From positions 1 to 64,000 of the forward strand of contig NZ_MUKN01000009.1 of the NCBI RefSeq assembly GCF_001995175.1: a stretch of DNA of 64,000 bases. The letters are read 5' to 3'. The notes beneath the pieces were generated by a model. That model did not search any database, was not told the DNA's origin, and was given only the letters and a program-made list of their open reading frames with translations. This document shows, piece by piece, positions 28,240 to 38,964 of this stretch (position 1 is its first letter; each line of letters starts with the position of its first letter). The position numbers and the translations under genes were made by a program. This DNA comes from Rathayibacter rhapontici. Its GTDB lineage: Bacteria > Actinomycetota > Actinomycetes > Actinomycetales > Microbacteriaceae.

Positions 28240-29211
28240 ATGAGCAGCAAGAAGTCGACGATCACGCGAGCGGCCGACCGCGTCGACGCGATCGCCCAGG
28301 AGCCCTTCCATCGCAGCGGCACGCAGCCCGGCGGCGGGAAGGCCGGGGGCTTCGTCTCGGCGCTGATCGACATCCTCCGCCACCGCGAGCTCCTCCGGCT
28401 GCTCGTCAACCGCGAGCTCAAGCAGCGGTACAAGGACTCGAGCCTCGGCTTCCTGTGGACGCTGATCCGCCCGCTCGTCATGCTCGCGATCTACTACATC
28501 GCGATCGGCCAGTTCCTCTCGGCGGCGCGCAACGTCCCGGAGTTCGCGATCTTCGTGTTCTCGGGCCTCACGATCTGGGGGCTCTTCGCCGAGATCGTCA
28601 GCAGCGGGACCGTCTCGATCCTCAGCAACGGCGGGCTGATCAAGAAGGTCTACCTGCCGCGCGAGATCTTCCCGGTCGCCACGATCGGCTCCGCCCTCTT
28701 CAACTTCGCCGTCCAGTTCCTGGTCCTCATCGTCGGCGCGATCCTGCTCGGCGGGATCGACGTGAACTGGAACCTGCTCTACATCCCGGCCGCCATCGCG
28801 GTCGTCCTGGTCTACGGCCTCGCGCTGGCCCTCGCGCTGTCGGCGCTGAACGTCTACCTCCGCGACGTGCAGTTCCTCGTCGAGGTCGGGATCCAGATCT
28901 TCTTCTGGCTCTCGCCGATCGTCTACGCCTGGGCGTTCGTCGTCGAGTCGGTCCCCGGCTGGGTGGCCCAGCTCTACCTGCTGAACCCGATGACCAACGC
29001 CGTGCTGGCGTTCCAGCGCGCCATCTGGTCGGCGGGATCGCAGACGGTGAACCTGGGCACGGAGGAGGCGCCGATCATCGTCGGCCCGCAGCCGTGGCCC
29101 GGCCACATGGAGCTCCGCCTCCTGCTCATCTTCCTCGTCGGGGTGGTGCTGGTGTGGATCGCCCACCGCATCTTCCGCCGCCTCGAGGGCAACTTCGCTC
29201 AGGAGATCTGA
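28240..29211 (+). CDS. wzm: polysaccharide ABC exporter, permease (Wzm/TagG type)
   Basis: A protein of 323 residues with a cytoplasmic N-terminus of about 55 residues and six membrane segments. ELKQRYKDSSLGFLWTLIRPLVMLAIYY and the KKVYLPREIFPVATI loop are family hallmarks. It forms the transmembrane channel for a lipid-linked glycan. ATG at 28240 is preferred over 28225 because GGGAG lies 5-8 bp upstream. It is followed 4 bp later by the ATPase gene. The N-terminal extension is longer than in Gram-negative Wzm. Confidence 0.93.
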   Translation: MSSKKSTITRAADRVDAIAQEPFHRSGTQPGGGKAGGFVSALIDILRHRELLRLLVNRELKQRYKDSSLGFLWTLIRPLVMLAIYYIAIGQFLSAARNVPEFAIFVFSGLTIWGLFAEIVSSGTVSILSNGGLIKKVYLPREIFPVATIGSALFNFAVQFLVLIVGAILLGGIDVNWNLLYIPAAIAVVLVYGLALALALSALNVYLRDVQFLVEVGIQIFFWLSPIVYAWAFVVESVPGWVAQLYLLNPMTNAVLAFQRAIWSAGSQTVNLGTEEAPIIVGPQPWPGHMELRLLLIFLVGVVLVWIAHRIFRRLEGNFAQEI

Positions 29212-29215
29212 TCCC

Positions 29216-30499
29216 ATGACACTCGAATCAGAGCTGTCCGTGCCCGACTCCGCGGCGATGCCCACGATCATCCGCGTGCAGAACGCGTCCAAGCGCTTCG
29301 TCATCCGCAAGGACAAGAGCATCAAGGAGCGCATCGTCAACTTCGGGCGCGGACGCCAGCACCGCGACGACTTCTGGGCCCTGAAGGACATCGACCTCGA
29401 GATCCCGCTGGGCTCGACGGTGGGCCTCATCGGCGCCAACGGCTCCGGCAAGAGCACGCTGCTCAAGCTCATCGGCGGCATCATCCAGCCGACCACCGGC
29501 ACCGTCGAGCGACGCGGCCGCCTGGCCGCCCTGCTCGAGCTCGGAGCGGGATTCCACCCCGACCTCACCGGTCGCGAGAACGTGTTCCTCAACGGCGCGA
29601 TCCTCGGGCTGTCGCGGAAGGAGCTCGAGGACAAGTTCGACTCCATCGTCGACTTCTCCGAGATCGCCGACTTCATCGACACCCAGGTGAAGTTCTACTC
29701 GTCGGGCATGTACGTGCGGCTCGCCTTCGCGATCGCGATCCACACCGATCCCGATCTCCTCCTCGTCGACGAGGTCCTCGCGGTCGGCGACGAGCCGTTC
29801 CAGCGCAAGTGCATGGATCGCATCCGCGCCTTCCAGCGGGCCGGCAAGACCATCGTCCTCGTCACGCACTCCCTCGAGCAGGTCGGCGAGCTGTGCGACC
29901 GGACCGTCGTCCTCGAGCACGGCAACGTCATCTACGACGGCGAGACCGCCCGCGGTCTCGAGGTGCTGCGCAACGGCTTCGAGTCCTCGCGCCAGGAGCG
30001 CGTGGAGCGCGAGACCGCCGAGGCCATCGTCGAGGCGGAGGAGACGGGCGAGGAGCCGGAGCAGATCCAGCCCGCCGAGATCGTGAGCATCGAGCTCGAC
30101 GGCGGCACGCTCGAGGAGGGCAACCGCACCCTGCGTCCCGGCGACGACCTCCGCGTCTCCGTGACCCTGCGCCCACTGAGCAGCACTCCCCTCGAGAACT
30201 GGTTCGTCGGGATGGGCGTGGACACCCCCATGGGGCAGATCGTCTTCGGCACCAACACGATGCGCTTGGGCTTCGAGCACCCCCCGCTGACCGAGCAGAC
30301 CACGATCGTCTTCGATCTGCCGGACATCCGCTTCGGCGGCGGCACCTACGCCGTGCACGCCTCCGCGTCCACCCTCGGGAACGGCGAGTTCACCCGCGTG
30401 CCCGTCGGCGCCCGGTTCACCGTCGAGCGCAGCGACAAGCGGGTCGGCCTGGTGAGCGTCGCCGCCACCGCCACGGTCGGCGGGGTCACGCGGGCGTGA
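29216..30499 (+). CDS. wzt: polysaccharide ABC exporter, ATPase with C-terminal Wzt domain
   Basis: A protein of 427 residues. The nucleotide-binding domain (about 20-245) has Walker A GANGSGKST, signature SSGMYVRLAFA and Walker B LLLVDEVLAVGDE. A linker rich in Glu (about 260-285) leads to a beta-sandwich-like C-terminal domain (about 290-427; DDLRVSVTLRPL, TIVFDLPDIRFGGGTYAVH). This domain in Gram-negative Wzt binds the capped non-reducing end of the polymer, so export may depend on a terminal modification here as well. Overlaps the next start (GTGA). Confidence 0.92.
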   Translation: MTLESELSVPDSAAMPTIIRVQNASKRFVIRKDKSIKERIVNFGRGRQHRDDFWALKDIDLEIPLGSTVGLIGANGSGKSTLLKLIGGIIQPTTGTVERRGRLAALLELGAGFHPDLTGRENVFLNGAILGLSRKELEDKFDSIVDFSEIADFIDTQVKFYSSGMYVRLAFAIAIHTDPDLLLVDEVLAVGDEPFQRKCMDRIRAFQRAGKTIVLVTHSLEQVGELCDRTVVLEHGNVIYDGETARGLEVLRNGFESSRQERVERETAEAIVEAEETGEEPEQIQPAEIVSIELDGGTLEEGNRTLRPGDDLRVSVTLRPLSSTPLENWFVGMGVDTPMGQIVFGTNTMRLGFEHPPLTEQTTIVFDLPDIRFGGGTYAVHASASTLGNGEFTRVPVGARFTVERSDKRVGLVSVAATATVGGVTRA

Positions 30500-31619
30500 G
30501 CCGTCCCGTCCGCCTCCGCGTCGATGCCACCCCGCTCGCCGCGACGGCGATGACGGGCGTCGGGCACGTCCTCCTCGAGACGGTCCGCGCCCTGACCGAC
30601 GAGCGGTTCTCCGGCCGGATCGAGCTGACGCTCTTCGCTCCGCTCTCCGAGAGGGCGGCGGTGCGACGCGCCGCTCCGGTCGCGTCCGCGTCCTCGGCGT
30701 CCCGCTCCCCCGACGGCTGTTCGGTCTGCTGACCCGGACGCCCGTCCCGATCGACCTCCTGATCGGCCGCGGGGTGTACTTCTTCCCGAACTTCCGCAAC
30801 TGGCGGACGCTGAGCCCGTCGATCACGTTCCTCCACGACGTCTGCTTCGCCGCGCAGCCCGCCCTGGTGCCCGAGGAGCGCAGACGCTTCCTCACCGCCC
30901 ACGTCGCCGCCTGGCTCCGTCGCACGAGCCTCGTCGCGACCGGGACGCCCTCCGCCGCCCGCGAGATCGAGCAGCTCCTCGGCGTCGGTCCCGAGCGCCT
31001 CCGGGTCCTCCCCACGACCGTCGACTCCCGCGTCTTCCGTCCGCGCGCGCGGGCGGAGTCGGCCGCGATCGCCGCGACCCTGGGCGTCGAGCGCTACCTG
31101 CTCTTCGTCGGCGCCCGCGAGCCGCGCAAGAACCTGCCGCACCTGATCCGCTCCTACGCCGCGGCGGAGCGACCCGAGGGCCACACGCTGCTGCTCGTCG
31201 GCGCGACCGGGTGGGACGACGGGGAGATCGTCGCGGATGTCGAGCGCGCGGCACAGGCCGGAGCCGACGTCCGCATCGTCGCGCAGCCGGTGTCGGACGA
31301 GGCGCTCCCCGCCCTGGTCGCCGGCGCGGACGCCCTGGCTCTCGTCTCGCACCACGAAGGGTTCGGACTGCCCGCGCTCGAGGCCGTCGCGTCGGGCACC
31401 CCGGTGATCGCGTCCGACATCCCGGGCATCCGCGATGCGCTCGCGGGCCACGAGGACTCCGCCGTGTTCGTGGACCCCGCGAACGAGGACGCGCTGATCC
31501 GCGCCCTCGAGGACGCGATGCGCGTCCCGCGGAGGGTGGATCCCGGCGTGATCCGTCCGTGGACAGACGCGGCCGAGGCCCTGGTGACGGCCGCGGAGCA
31601 GCTCGACCGATCGCGCTAG
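30496..31619 (+). CDS. family 4 glycosyltransferase (frame-disrupted)
   Basis: GT-B enzyme of about 374 residues, third gene of the exporter operon. The N-terminal part (VDATPLAATAMTGVGHVLLE) and the later YFFPNFRNWRTLSPSITFLHDVCF are in different frames; one base restored near 30671 (CGACGCGC/CGCTCC) joins them as RR-RSGRVRVLGVPLPRRLFGLL. The C-terminal half has FVGAREPRKNLPHLIRSY and HHEGFGLPALEAVASGTPV. Such WbpY/WbpZ-like enzymes extend rhamnan or mannan chains in ABC-type loci; donor here is inferred only. GTG at 30496 overlaps the wzt stop. Confidence 0.86.
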
Positions 31620-31642
31620 CGGGCGGTCCGGGGACCGCCCGC
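31619..31642. terminator. 11-bp hairpin between convergent glycosyltransferase genes
   Basis: GCGGGCGGTCC and GGACCGCCCGC form a perfect stem with a 2-nt (effectively 4-nt) loop, beginning at the last base of the exporter operon's final stop and ending 9 bp from the convergent gene. It is well placed as a bidirectional terminator. Confidence 0.7.
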
Positions 31643-31650
31643 TCGAGCGC

Positions 31651-33108
31651 TCAGCGGGCGTCCGCGGCGACGAAGTCCCAGAGCTCGGCGGCGTACTCGG
31701 CCCAGGAGGAGTTGTCACGGCGCGACGCCTCCCCGCGCAGGCGCTCGAGCAGCGCGTCGTCGGTCAGCAGCTCGCGCATGCCCCGGGCGATGTCGTGGTC
31801 GTCCCGGGAGTCGACGGTGACCGCTCCGCCCTGCGAGGCGATCTCGGCCATGCTCCCGTACCGTGCGGTGAGCACCGGGGTGCCGACCGCCAGCGACTCG
31901 GCGACGGGCAGGCCGAAGCCCTCGTTGAGCGACGGGAAGACCGTGAAGCGGGCGAGCCGGTAGGCGCTCCACAGGAGCTCGTCGGTGATCGCCGAGAACG
32001 ACGCGACCTCGCGCCCCTCGATCCGGAGCCGCTCCAGCTGGGCGTCGAAGCCCTCGCTGTTCCACGCGTTGCCGCCGATGAAGACCAGGCTGAACTCGTG
32101 GCCCTCCCGCCACAGCAGCTCGGCCGCGTGCAGCACCGCGAGGTGGTTCTTCCGCGGCTCGTGGCTGCCGACGCAGACCACCAGCGGGAGGTCCCCGGTG
32201 ACCAGCTCCGCCGAGGCCCGGGCGAGGGAGGCGTCGTCGACGCTTCCCGCTTCGGACGGCAGGAGGATCCGCTGGATGTCGGGGCCCTTCCGACCGACTC
32301 CGGCCAGCATCTCGCGCCAGCCGCGGTACTCGACCGCGGCCGCCTCCGAGATCGTCGCGACGCGGTCCATGTGGCTCACCGCGACGAGAGTCCGCGAGAA
32401 CGCGGCGCTCATGCCGATGTGCGCCGTCTCGGCGGTCGTCAGCGGGACGCAGTCGAAGCCGATCGTCGACGTGCGGTTGCCGCTGAACTCGGCGAGTGCT
32501 GCGATGCGGGACGTGCGCTCGTCCTCGGTCGCCAACTCCGGCAGCACGTAGCGCGAGCGCCAGGGCACCAGGATGTCGCTGGAGGGATCGGCCTTCGCGT
32601 CGGGCACGGTGCCGTAGAGGGCGTTGCGCCGCAGCGGCGGGTCGAGCTCGCGGAGGGTGCGGTCGGCGCCGTCCCAGCCGACGAGCACCATCTGGTGCTC
32701 CTTCGACCACTCGGCGATCGACTTGCGGACCACGCGCTGGATGCCGGTCGCGAGACCGGTCCGGGCGGTGTGGTGGACGTCGACGACGACCGCCGCGGTC
32801 ACGACGCGCACGCGCGGCATCTGCAGTCGGTTGAGGATGAAGCCGTTGGCCCGCTCGCGCAGCACCGAGCGCAGCAGAGCCCGCGCACCGTCGAGCCGCA
32901 CCAGCCGCACGGCGTCGATGACCTCGTCCCGGACCGGCAGGGCGCCGGTGACGACGGCGAGGGTCAGCCAGATCTCCTGGGTGGACGGCGCCTCGAGGAC
33001 GCCGGCGAGCTGACGGACCAGGCCGTCCAGCTCGGCCTCGGGAGCCAGCTCGGGCGCGAGGGTCTCCAGGAGCACGCTCAGGCGGTCGACCGCCACGGAC
33101 TTACGCAC
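31651..33108 (-). CDS. family 4 glycosyltransferase with helical N-terminal domain, copy 1
   Basis: A protein of 485 residues. The first 100 residues are helical and lack a known motif; a linker motif VVDVHHTARTGLATGIQRVV starts the GT-B fold. The C-terminal domain has VGSHEPRKNHLAVLHAAELL and NEGFGLPVAESLAVGTPV. The closest relative is the adjacent gene at 33101-34618, sharing the same N-terminal domain, so they are a tandem duplication. GTG at 33108 overlaps the neighbour's stop (GTGCGTAA). Confidence 0.87.
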   Translation of the reverse strand: MRKSVAVDRLSVLLETLAPELAPEAELDGLVRQLAGVLEAPSTQEIWLTLAVVTGALPVRDEVIDAVRLVRLDGARALLRSVLRERANGFILNRLQMPRVRVVTAAVVVDVHHTARTGLATGIQRVVRKSIAEWSKEHQMVLVGWDGADRTLRELDPPLRRNALYGTVPDAKADPSSDILVPWRSRYVLPELATEDERTSRIAALAEFSGNRTSTIGFDCVPLTTAETAHIGMSAAFSRTLVAVSHMDRVATISEAAAVEYRGWREMLAGVGRKGPDIQRILLPSEAGSVDDASLARASAELVTGDLPLVVCVGSHEPRKNHLAVLHAAELLWREGHEFSLVFIGGNAWNSEGFDAQLERLRIEGREVASFSAITDELLWSAYRLARFTVFPSLNEGFGLPVAESLAVGTPVLTARYGSMAEIASQGGAVTVDSRDDHDIARGMRELLTDDALLERLRGEASRRDNSSWAEYAAELWDFVAADAR

Positions 33109-34618
33109 GGTCGACCGCCTTCTCCTCGTCGGCGCCCACCAGGACGCCCCACAGCTCCTCGGCGTAGTCGTCCCAGGTGCGCCGCGGCCGCGCGAGGGCC
33201 TCCGCACGCAGCTGCGCGATCTTCTCGTCCGACTGCAGCAGCTCGCGCATGGCCGCGTGGATCGCATCGTCGTCACCGGGGTCGACCGTCACGCAGCCTC
33301 CGTCGGCGGCGATCTCGGCCAGCGAGCCGATGCTCGAGGTGAGAGCGGGGACACCGAGGGCGAGCGCCTCCGCGACCGGCAGGCCGTAGCCCTCGTGGGT
33401 CGACGGGAAGACGAGGAACCGGGCGTTCTCGTAGGAGGACACGAGCTTCTCGTCGCTGGCACCGCGCCAGAGCTCGACGCTGCGGCCGGCCTGCTGGGCT
33501 TCGCGGATCCGCACGTCGAAGACCCGGGTCGACCAGTCGTTCCCGTTGCCGATGAAGCGGAGCGTGAACACCAGGCCCTCCCGCCAGAGGCGCTCGGCCG
33601 CGTGCAGGACGGCGAGGTGGTTCTTGCGCGGCTCCGTGCTGCCGACGGCGAGCACGAGCGGGCCGACGGTCGAGGGCGCCAGCGACGCGTCGACCAGGTT
33701 GGGACGATCGACGGGCAGGGCGACGGTGTCGACCTGCGGTCCGGTGAGCCCCTGCGCCGGGAGGGCGTCGACGAAGCCGCGGAACTCGTCCGAGGCGGAC
33801 TCGCTGATGCCGGCGACGCTGCTCGCGTGCTTCACCACCGACAGGTAGTTGACGAAGCGCGCCGTCTCGATGCCGGGCACCGTGTCGGCGCTGACCACCG
33901 GGATCGCGTCGTAGCCGATGAGCCCCACCCGGTTGCCCGAGTAGGCGGCGAGAGAGGCGTACGGCGCGCACAGGTTCAGACCGGGGACCTCGGGGATCAG
34001 GACAGTTGACCGGAACGGCACGACGAAGCGGACGACCTCGGGGTCGCCGTCGCGCCACGGCTCGGAGCGGATGTTCTCGTAGTCGATGACCCGCGAGAGC
34101 TCGATGTCGCTGAGTCGTCGCATGGCCATGGAGCCGTTGACCCAGGCGATCGGAGTGACGTCGTGGTGGCCGTGCCACCGGCGCATCGTGTTGCGCACGA
34201 CCCGCTGGATCCCGGTCTGGTGAGCGTGACGGGCGCAGAAGTCGACGTCGGCGATCACCGCGTCGGTGACGATCTCGAGGCGCGAGCGGAGGTCGGCGTA
34301 GCCGGTGGAGGCCCGGGCGCCGGCAGACAGGAAGACCCGGAGGGCCTCGTGCGGCTCGCAGAGCTCGAGCGAACGGCGGAACCAGAGGAAGAAGTGCTCG
34401 ACCGGGAAGACCGCGAGGAAGGAGGTGAGCGCCAGCCAGGTCAGGTCGTCGGACGCGCGCTCCTTGGTGCGGCGGGCGATCGCGTCCATCAGCGGGCCGG
34501 GACCCCGGCCCGCGAGCGCCTCGATCTCGACGGTCTCCAGGAGGAAGGGCGCGAGCTGCTCGAGGCGCTCGAGGAGGAGTGCGCGGCGCAGAGGCGCGTC
34601 GAGGTCCTCGGCGCTCAT
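33101..34618 (-). CDS. family 4 glycosyltransferase with helical N-terminal domain, copy 2
   Basis: A protein of 505 residues. Helical N-terminal domain (about 1-125), then VIADVDFCARHAHQTGIQRVVRN, a GT-B core, and the donor-site segments VGSTEPRKNHLAVLHAAERL and HEGYGLPVAEALALGVPA. It differs from copy 1 mainly in the first 150 residues. ATG at 34618 overlaps the stop of the small gene upstream (ATGA), and its stop overlaps copy 1. The three form one leftward transcription unit. Donor and acceptor are unknown; a role in chain initiation or capping is possible. Confidence 0.87.
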   Translation of the reverse strand: MSAEDLDAPLRRALLLERLEQLAPFLLETVEIEALAGRGPGPLMDAIARRTKERASDDLTWLALTSFLAVFPVEHFFLWFRRSLELCEPHEALRVFLSAGARASTGYADLRSRLEIVTDAVIADVDFCARHAHQTGIQRVVRNTMRRWHGHHDVTPIAWVNGSMAMRRLSDIELSRVIDYENIRSEPWRDGDPEVVRFVVPFRSTVLIPEVPGLNLCAPYASLAAYSGNRVGLIGYDAIPVVSADTVPGIETARFVNYLSVVKHASSVAGISESASDEFRGFVDALPAQGLTGPQVDTVALPVDRPNLVDASLAPSTVGPLVLAVGSTEPRKNHLAVLHAAERLWREGLVFTLRFIGNGNDWSTRVFDVRIREAQQAGRSVELWRGASDEKLVSSYENARFLVFPSTHEGYGLPVAEALALGVPALTSSIGSLAEIAADGGCVTVDPGDDDAIHAAMRELLQSDEKIAQLRAEALARPRRTWDDYAEELWGVLVGADEEKAVDRA

Positions 34619-34974
34619 CCGCGACGCCCGAAGCGGCGCTGCGCGTACCGGACCGAGTGGCCGACCGCACCGCGGAGTCCGAGCTGCGACGCGCGGATCT
34701 GGAAGAGGCGCGCGGCGCGCAGAGGCTTGGTGACTCGCCACGAGAGCGTCTGCTCGAACGGCGCCGACGCCACGACGCCGCCGACGTGCATGTGCTTCAG
34801 CCACGCGTCGAGGGGGTCGTTGAGGAGGGCGTCCCGCTCGGCGCGAAGCTCCTCGAGGGTCTCGACCCGGGGGCTGCGCGGCGCCGCAGCCGTCTCGGCG
34901 ACGTCCCCCGCAGATCCTGCTTCTGGCTTCTCGTCGCCCGCTCGAAGGCGCGGGTCACCGCTCACGTCTGTCAC
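34615..34974 (-). CDS. small protein with a SxSWRxTxPLR motif
   Basis: A protein of 119 residues. An acidic, disordered start is followed by a short coiled coil (VETLEELRAERDALLNDP) and then TLSWRVTKPLRAARLFQ. The SWRxTxPLR motif is commonly seen at the edges of glycosyltransferases and methyltransferases of surface-polysaccharide clusters, usually fused to them; here it stands alone. Its 3' end overlaps the glycosyltransferase start, so the two products probably interact. GTG at 34974. I do not know a function. Confidence 0.65.
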   Translation of the reverse strand: MTDVSGDPRLRAGDEKPEAGSAGDVAETAAAPRSPRVETLEELRAERDALLNDPLDAWLKHMHVGGVVASAPFEQTLSWRVTKPLRAARLFQIRASQLGLRGAVGHSVRYAQRRFGRRG

Positions 34975-35026
34975 CCCGACAGTGTACTCGGAGCCGAGCA
35001 CGGGCTCGGGGAGCGCGCCGACGGGC

Positions 35027-35601
35027 TCAGGTCGGTCGGCGGATCGGAGCCGTGTCGTTCACTGCCGACGCGTCGTCCTCGAAGAGCGCGGCCGCCGCGA
35101 CCTCGGCTTCGCGCGACTCGACGACTCCGCCGGAGCGGTGGTGGCCGAAGACCCAGTACCGGTAGAGGACGAAGCGGAATCCGGTCGCGAGCGCGAGGCC
35201 GATCACGTTCGCCGAGATGTTGTCCGCGACGAGGTTGTCGAACCCGAGAACGTAGTGGGACACGTACAACGGCAGGAGGTTGACCGCCATCCCCGCCACG
35301 GCGACGGTGCTGAACTCCGCGAGTTCGCGGACGTAGTTCGCCCGCCGGTGCTCCCGGAAGGTCCAGTACCGGTTCCCGATCCAGGTGACGACGGTCGCCG
35401 CCGCCACCGCGACGACCTTCGCTCCGAGCGGACCCGAGAGCAGGTGGTCGCCGCTGAGGCGCAGCAGGTTGAAGACCGCCACATCGACGATCAACCCGAG
35501 GAATCCCACCACGCCGAACTTCAGCGCGTAGGCGATCAGGCTCCGGTAGGCCGCCCGCAGGCGCCCAGGCGCGCAGCGCCGCGTTCCTCGGCTCCTCCCA
35601 C
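35027..35601 (-). CDS. GtrA family membrane protein 1 (probably frame-disrupted at N-terminus)
   Basis: GtrA-type proteins have four membrane segments and are thought to flip polyprenyl-phosphate sugars. Here the four are visible: LKFGVVGFLGLIVDVAVFN, KVVAVAAATVVTWIGNRYWTF, EFSTVAVAGMAVNLLPLYV and NVIGLALATGFRFVLYRYWVF. The frame has no start before a GTG inside the first segment (35515/35512). A GTG at 35601, just upstream of the GT2 stop, joins if one base is restored between about 35545 and 35590, giving a basic N-terminus. A C-terminal acidic tail of about 30 residues follows. Partner of the adjacent GT2. Confidence 0.82.
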
Positions 35602-35602
35602 G

Positions 35603-36328
35603 TCAGGCGGCGGAGCTCTGGGGCGGGCGGGTCCGCGAGCCCTCACGCAGGCGGATCCGGGCGAGGATCCAGAGCGCCTCGAAGCCGTCCTTCACGGTGA
35701 TCTTCTTGCCCTCCTCGCGCGTCCGCGCCCTGTAGCTGATCGGCACCTCGTAGGGGCGGTGTCCCCGGGCCAGCAGCTTCGCGGTCACCTCCGCCTCCAT
35801 GCCGAAGCCCTTCTCCTTGATGCCGAGCGAGCGGTAGAGCTCCAGCGGCATGAGCTTGAAGCAGGTCTCGACGTCCGAGACGTAGGCGTTGAAGAGGATG
35901 TTCGTGACGAGGTTCACGCCCTTGTTCCCGATCACGTACCAGTACGAGAACGACGTGTGCGAGCCGAAGGTGCGGCTGCCGTAGACCAGCTGCGCCTCGC
36001 CGTCGAGCACCGGCTGCAGCAGCGTGGGGATCTCGCTCGGGCGGTACTCCTCGTCGGCGTCGCAGATGATGACGTAGTCGCCGGTCGCCTCCTGGACCGC
36101 TCGGCTGATCGCCGCGCCCTTGCCCTGGTTCACGCGCTGGTGGAACACGCGGATCCGCGGGTCCTCGAGCGCGTCGAGGATCTCCTTCGTGCGATCGACG
36201 CTGCCGTCGTTCACGATCACGAACTCGATCTCGACCCCCTCCTGGAACCGGATCGCGAGGACGCGGTCGACGGCCTTCTGGAGGGTCGCCTGCTCGTTGT
36301 AGACGGGCATCAGGATGGACAGCTTCAC
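35603..36328 (-). CDS. GT2 polyprenyl-phosphate glycosyltransferase (GtrB/DPM1 type)
   Basis: A protein of 241 residues with the GT-A start LSILMPVYNEQATLQKAV, nucleotide-binding VIVNDGSVDRTKEIL, the metal-binding CDADEEYRPSEI, and the family features YGSRTFGS and KEKGFGMEAEVTAKLL. These enzymes transfer a sugar from UDP- or GDP-sugar to polyprenyl phosphate on the cytoplasmic face. No C-terminal membrane segments are seen. It lies between GtrA and a UDP-xylose-synthase-like gene, which suggests its donor is that pathway's product. ATG at 36328. Confidence 0.9.
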   Translation of the reverse strand: MKLSILMPVYNEQATLQKAVDRVLAIRFQEGVEIEFVIVNDGSVDRTKEILDALEDPRIRVFHQRVNQGKGAAISRAVQEATGDYVIICDADEEYRPSEIPTLLQPVLDGEAQLVYGSRTFGSHTSFSYWYVIGNKGVNLVTNILFNAYVSDVETCFKLMPLELYRSLGIKEKGFGMEAEVTAKLLARGHRPYEVPISYRARTREEGKKITVKDGFEALWILARIRLREGSRTRPPQSSAA

Positions 36329-36343
36329 GGGTCGGTGCTCTCT

Positions 36344-37318
<975 letters not shown>

Positions 37319-37359
37319 CGCTCGTCGTCCGTTCCGCGGGCTCGGAAGGACAGCCGCAC

Positions 37360-37365
37360 ATGCTA
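37360..37365 (-). promoter_or_regulatory. candidate -10 of the UXS-GT2-gtrA operon
   Basis: TAGCAT on the minus strand, 42 bp upstream of the ATG at 37318. Located in a 133-bp divergent spacer. Confidence 0.45.
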
Positions 37366-37401
37366 GCACGCCGCATCCGAGCGGGACTCGAGCGGCTGGG
37401 C

Positions 37402-37407
37402 TATCGT
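37402..37407 (+). promoter_or_regulatory. candidate -10 of the GT-C gene at 37452
   Basis: TATCGT in GGGCTATCGTCG, 44 bp upstream of the GTG at 37452, in the same divergent spacer. Confidence 0.4.
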
Positions 37408-37451
37408 CGTCCCGGCCGCGCGACCAGGACCGTCGGCCACGACGGAGGACT

Positions 37452-38934
37452 GTGACCACGCGCGAGCTCAGCTCACCCACCATCGCCGCCGGCCGCCGCC
37501 GTCCCCGGGCGGACACCCTCGTGTTCTGGACGCTCGCGGTGGCCGGCCTGGTCCTGCGCATCCTCTTCCTGCTCAGCCCCGGGCACGTCTTCGACACCGA
37601 CCACGCCACGGTCTTCCTGATGGCGAAACACGTCGCCGAGGGCGAGATCCCCGCCTTCTTCTGGGGCCAGTCCTACGGAGGCACGCTCCTCCCGATCACG
37701 GCCGGAGCAGCGATGGCGGTGCTCGGCTCCCACGTCGAAGTGCTCGCGGTCGTCTCGGTCCTGTGGTTCCTCGGCGCCGCGATCCTGCTGAGGCACGTCG
37801 TCGCCCAGGCAGGTGGAGCACTGGCCGGGACGACTGCCGGACTGCTGTTCTGGTTCCCCGGGGTGGTGATCCTGACGGTCAGCACGAGATCCTGGCTTCT
37901 ACGGTCCGAGTCTGGTGACGGCACTGGGCCTCATCGCGATCGCCACGGCTCCGCTGACCCGGCCCTACGTGTCCTGGATCGGAGCCGGCCTGCTCGGAGG
38001 ACTGGCGCTCTGGTCCTCGCCGATGAGCCTGGCACTCGCCGCACCGGCCGGGCTCTGGCTGACGTTGCGCGACATCCGGCACCCGCTCCGTCTCGTGATC
38101 GGGGCGTGCGCTGCGCTCGCGGCGGGCGCGCCCTGGATCGTGGAGGCGCTCCGCTCCGAGGGGGCGACGGAATCGCTCGGCGGGGGCACCTGGAAGCCCA
38201 CCTTCCAGAGCGTCGTCTCCCTCTTCGACTCCATGCTCCCGGCCGCGTTCGGCGACGCCGCCGACCGCACCTTCAGTGCGGGCGTGGGCTGGGCGGCGGC
38301 AGTCCTGCTGGTCGTCCCGCTGATCGTCGGCTTCATCGTCCGCAAAGCGGGCCTGGTGCTCCTCTCGGTCGGATCCGCCCTCGTCGTGACGGTGCTCGTG
38401 TACGGCGCGGGCCTGGATCTGGCTCCGGACTCCGTGCGCTACTCCGCGTTCCTCGCTCCGGGACTCGCCGCCTCCCTCGGCTGGCTCGTCTCGCGATGGC
38501 GACCGCTCGCCGTCGCGGCGGTGATCGGCGCCGTCGCGTTCACGTCGATCGGGGTCTGGGATCGCTCCGATCGGTTCACGATCGACACCTCAGCGCGCTT
38601 CGACCCCGCTCTGCGACCGGTCGCGGAGCTGCTCGGAGCGCGCGGTGAGGACCACGTCTACGGCAACTACTGGTTGAGCGCGACGTTGACGGCTTCCACG
38701 GACGAGGAGATCACCGTCGCTCCTCTCGTCAACCGGCGCTATCCGCCCTACGAGGATCTCGCCGCCTCCGAGGACGCACCCGTGATCGTCGTCGACACCG
38801 GCCGGTTCAACGACGTCGAGCTCGACACATCGACCGTGCTCCCTCCCCGGGAGCGAGTCGAACTCGGGAGGTACACCGTCTACTTCTTCTCGGACGGGTT
38901 CGACGTGTTCGACCAGCCCTGGGGATTGTTCTGA
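37452..38934 (+). CDS. GT-C-like multi-spanning glycosyltransferase (frame-disrupted)
   Basis: Integral membrane protein of about 494 residues with roughly 10 hydrophobic segments and a C-terminal extracytoplasmic domain. After the first membrane segment comes FDTDHATVFLMAKHVAEGEIPAFFWGQSYGG, a typical GT-C outer loop with acidic residues. Later DPGFYGPSLVTALGLIAI appears in another frame: the change at about 37886 (AGCACGA/GATCC) needs a two-base loss or a one-base gain, unlike the other sites. Predicted to take a polyprenyl-phosphate sugar outside the membrane. It diverges from the UXS-GT2-GtrA operon, so these four likely form one module. Confidence 0.8.
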
Positions 38935-38949
38935 CCCGACAGGACTGGT

Positions 38950-38964
38950 CCGGGCTCAGCCCGG
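38950..38964. terminator. compact hairpin between convergent GT-C genes
   Basis: Perfect 7-bp stem CCGGGCT/AGCCCGG with a 1-nt loop, overlapping the stop codon of the minus-strand gene (38956-38958) and 16 bp after the plus-strand stop. No T-tract. Confidence 0.4.
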
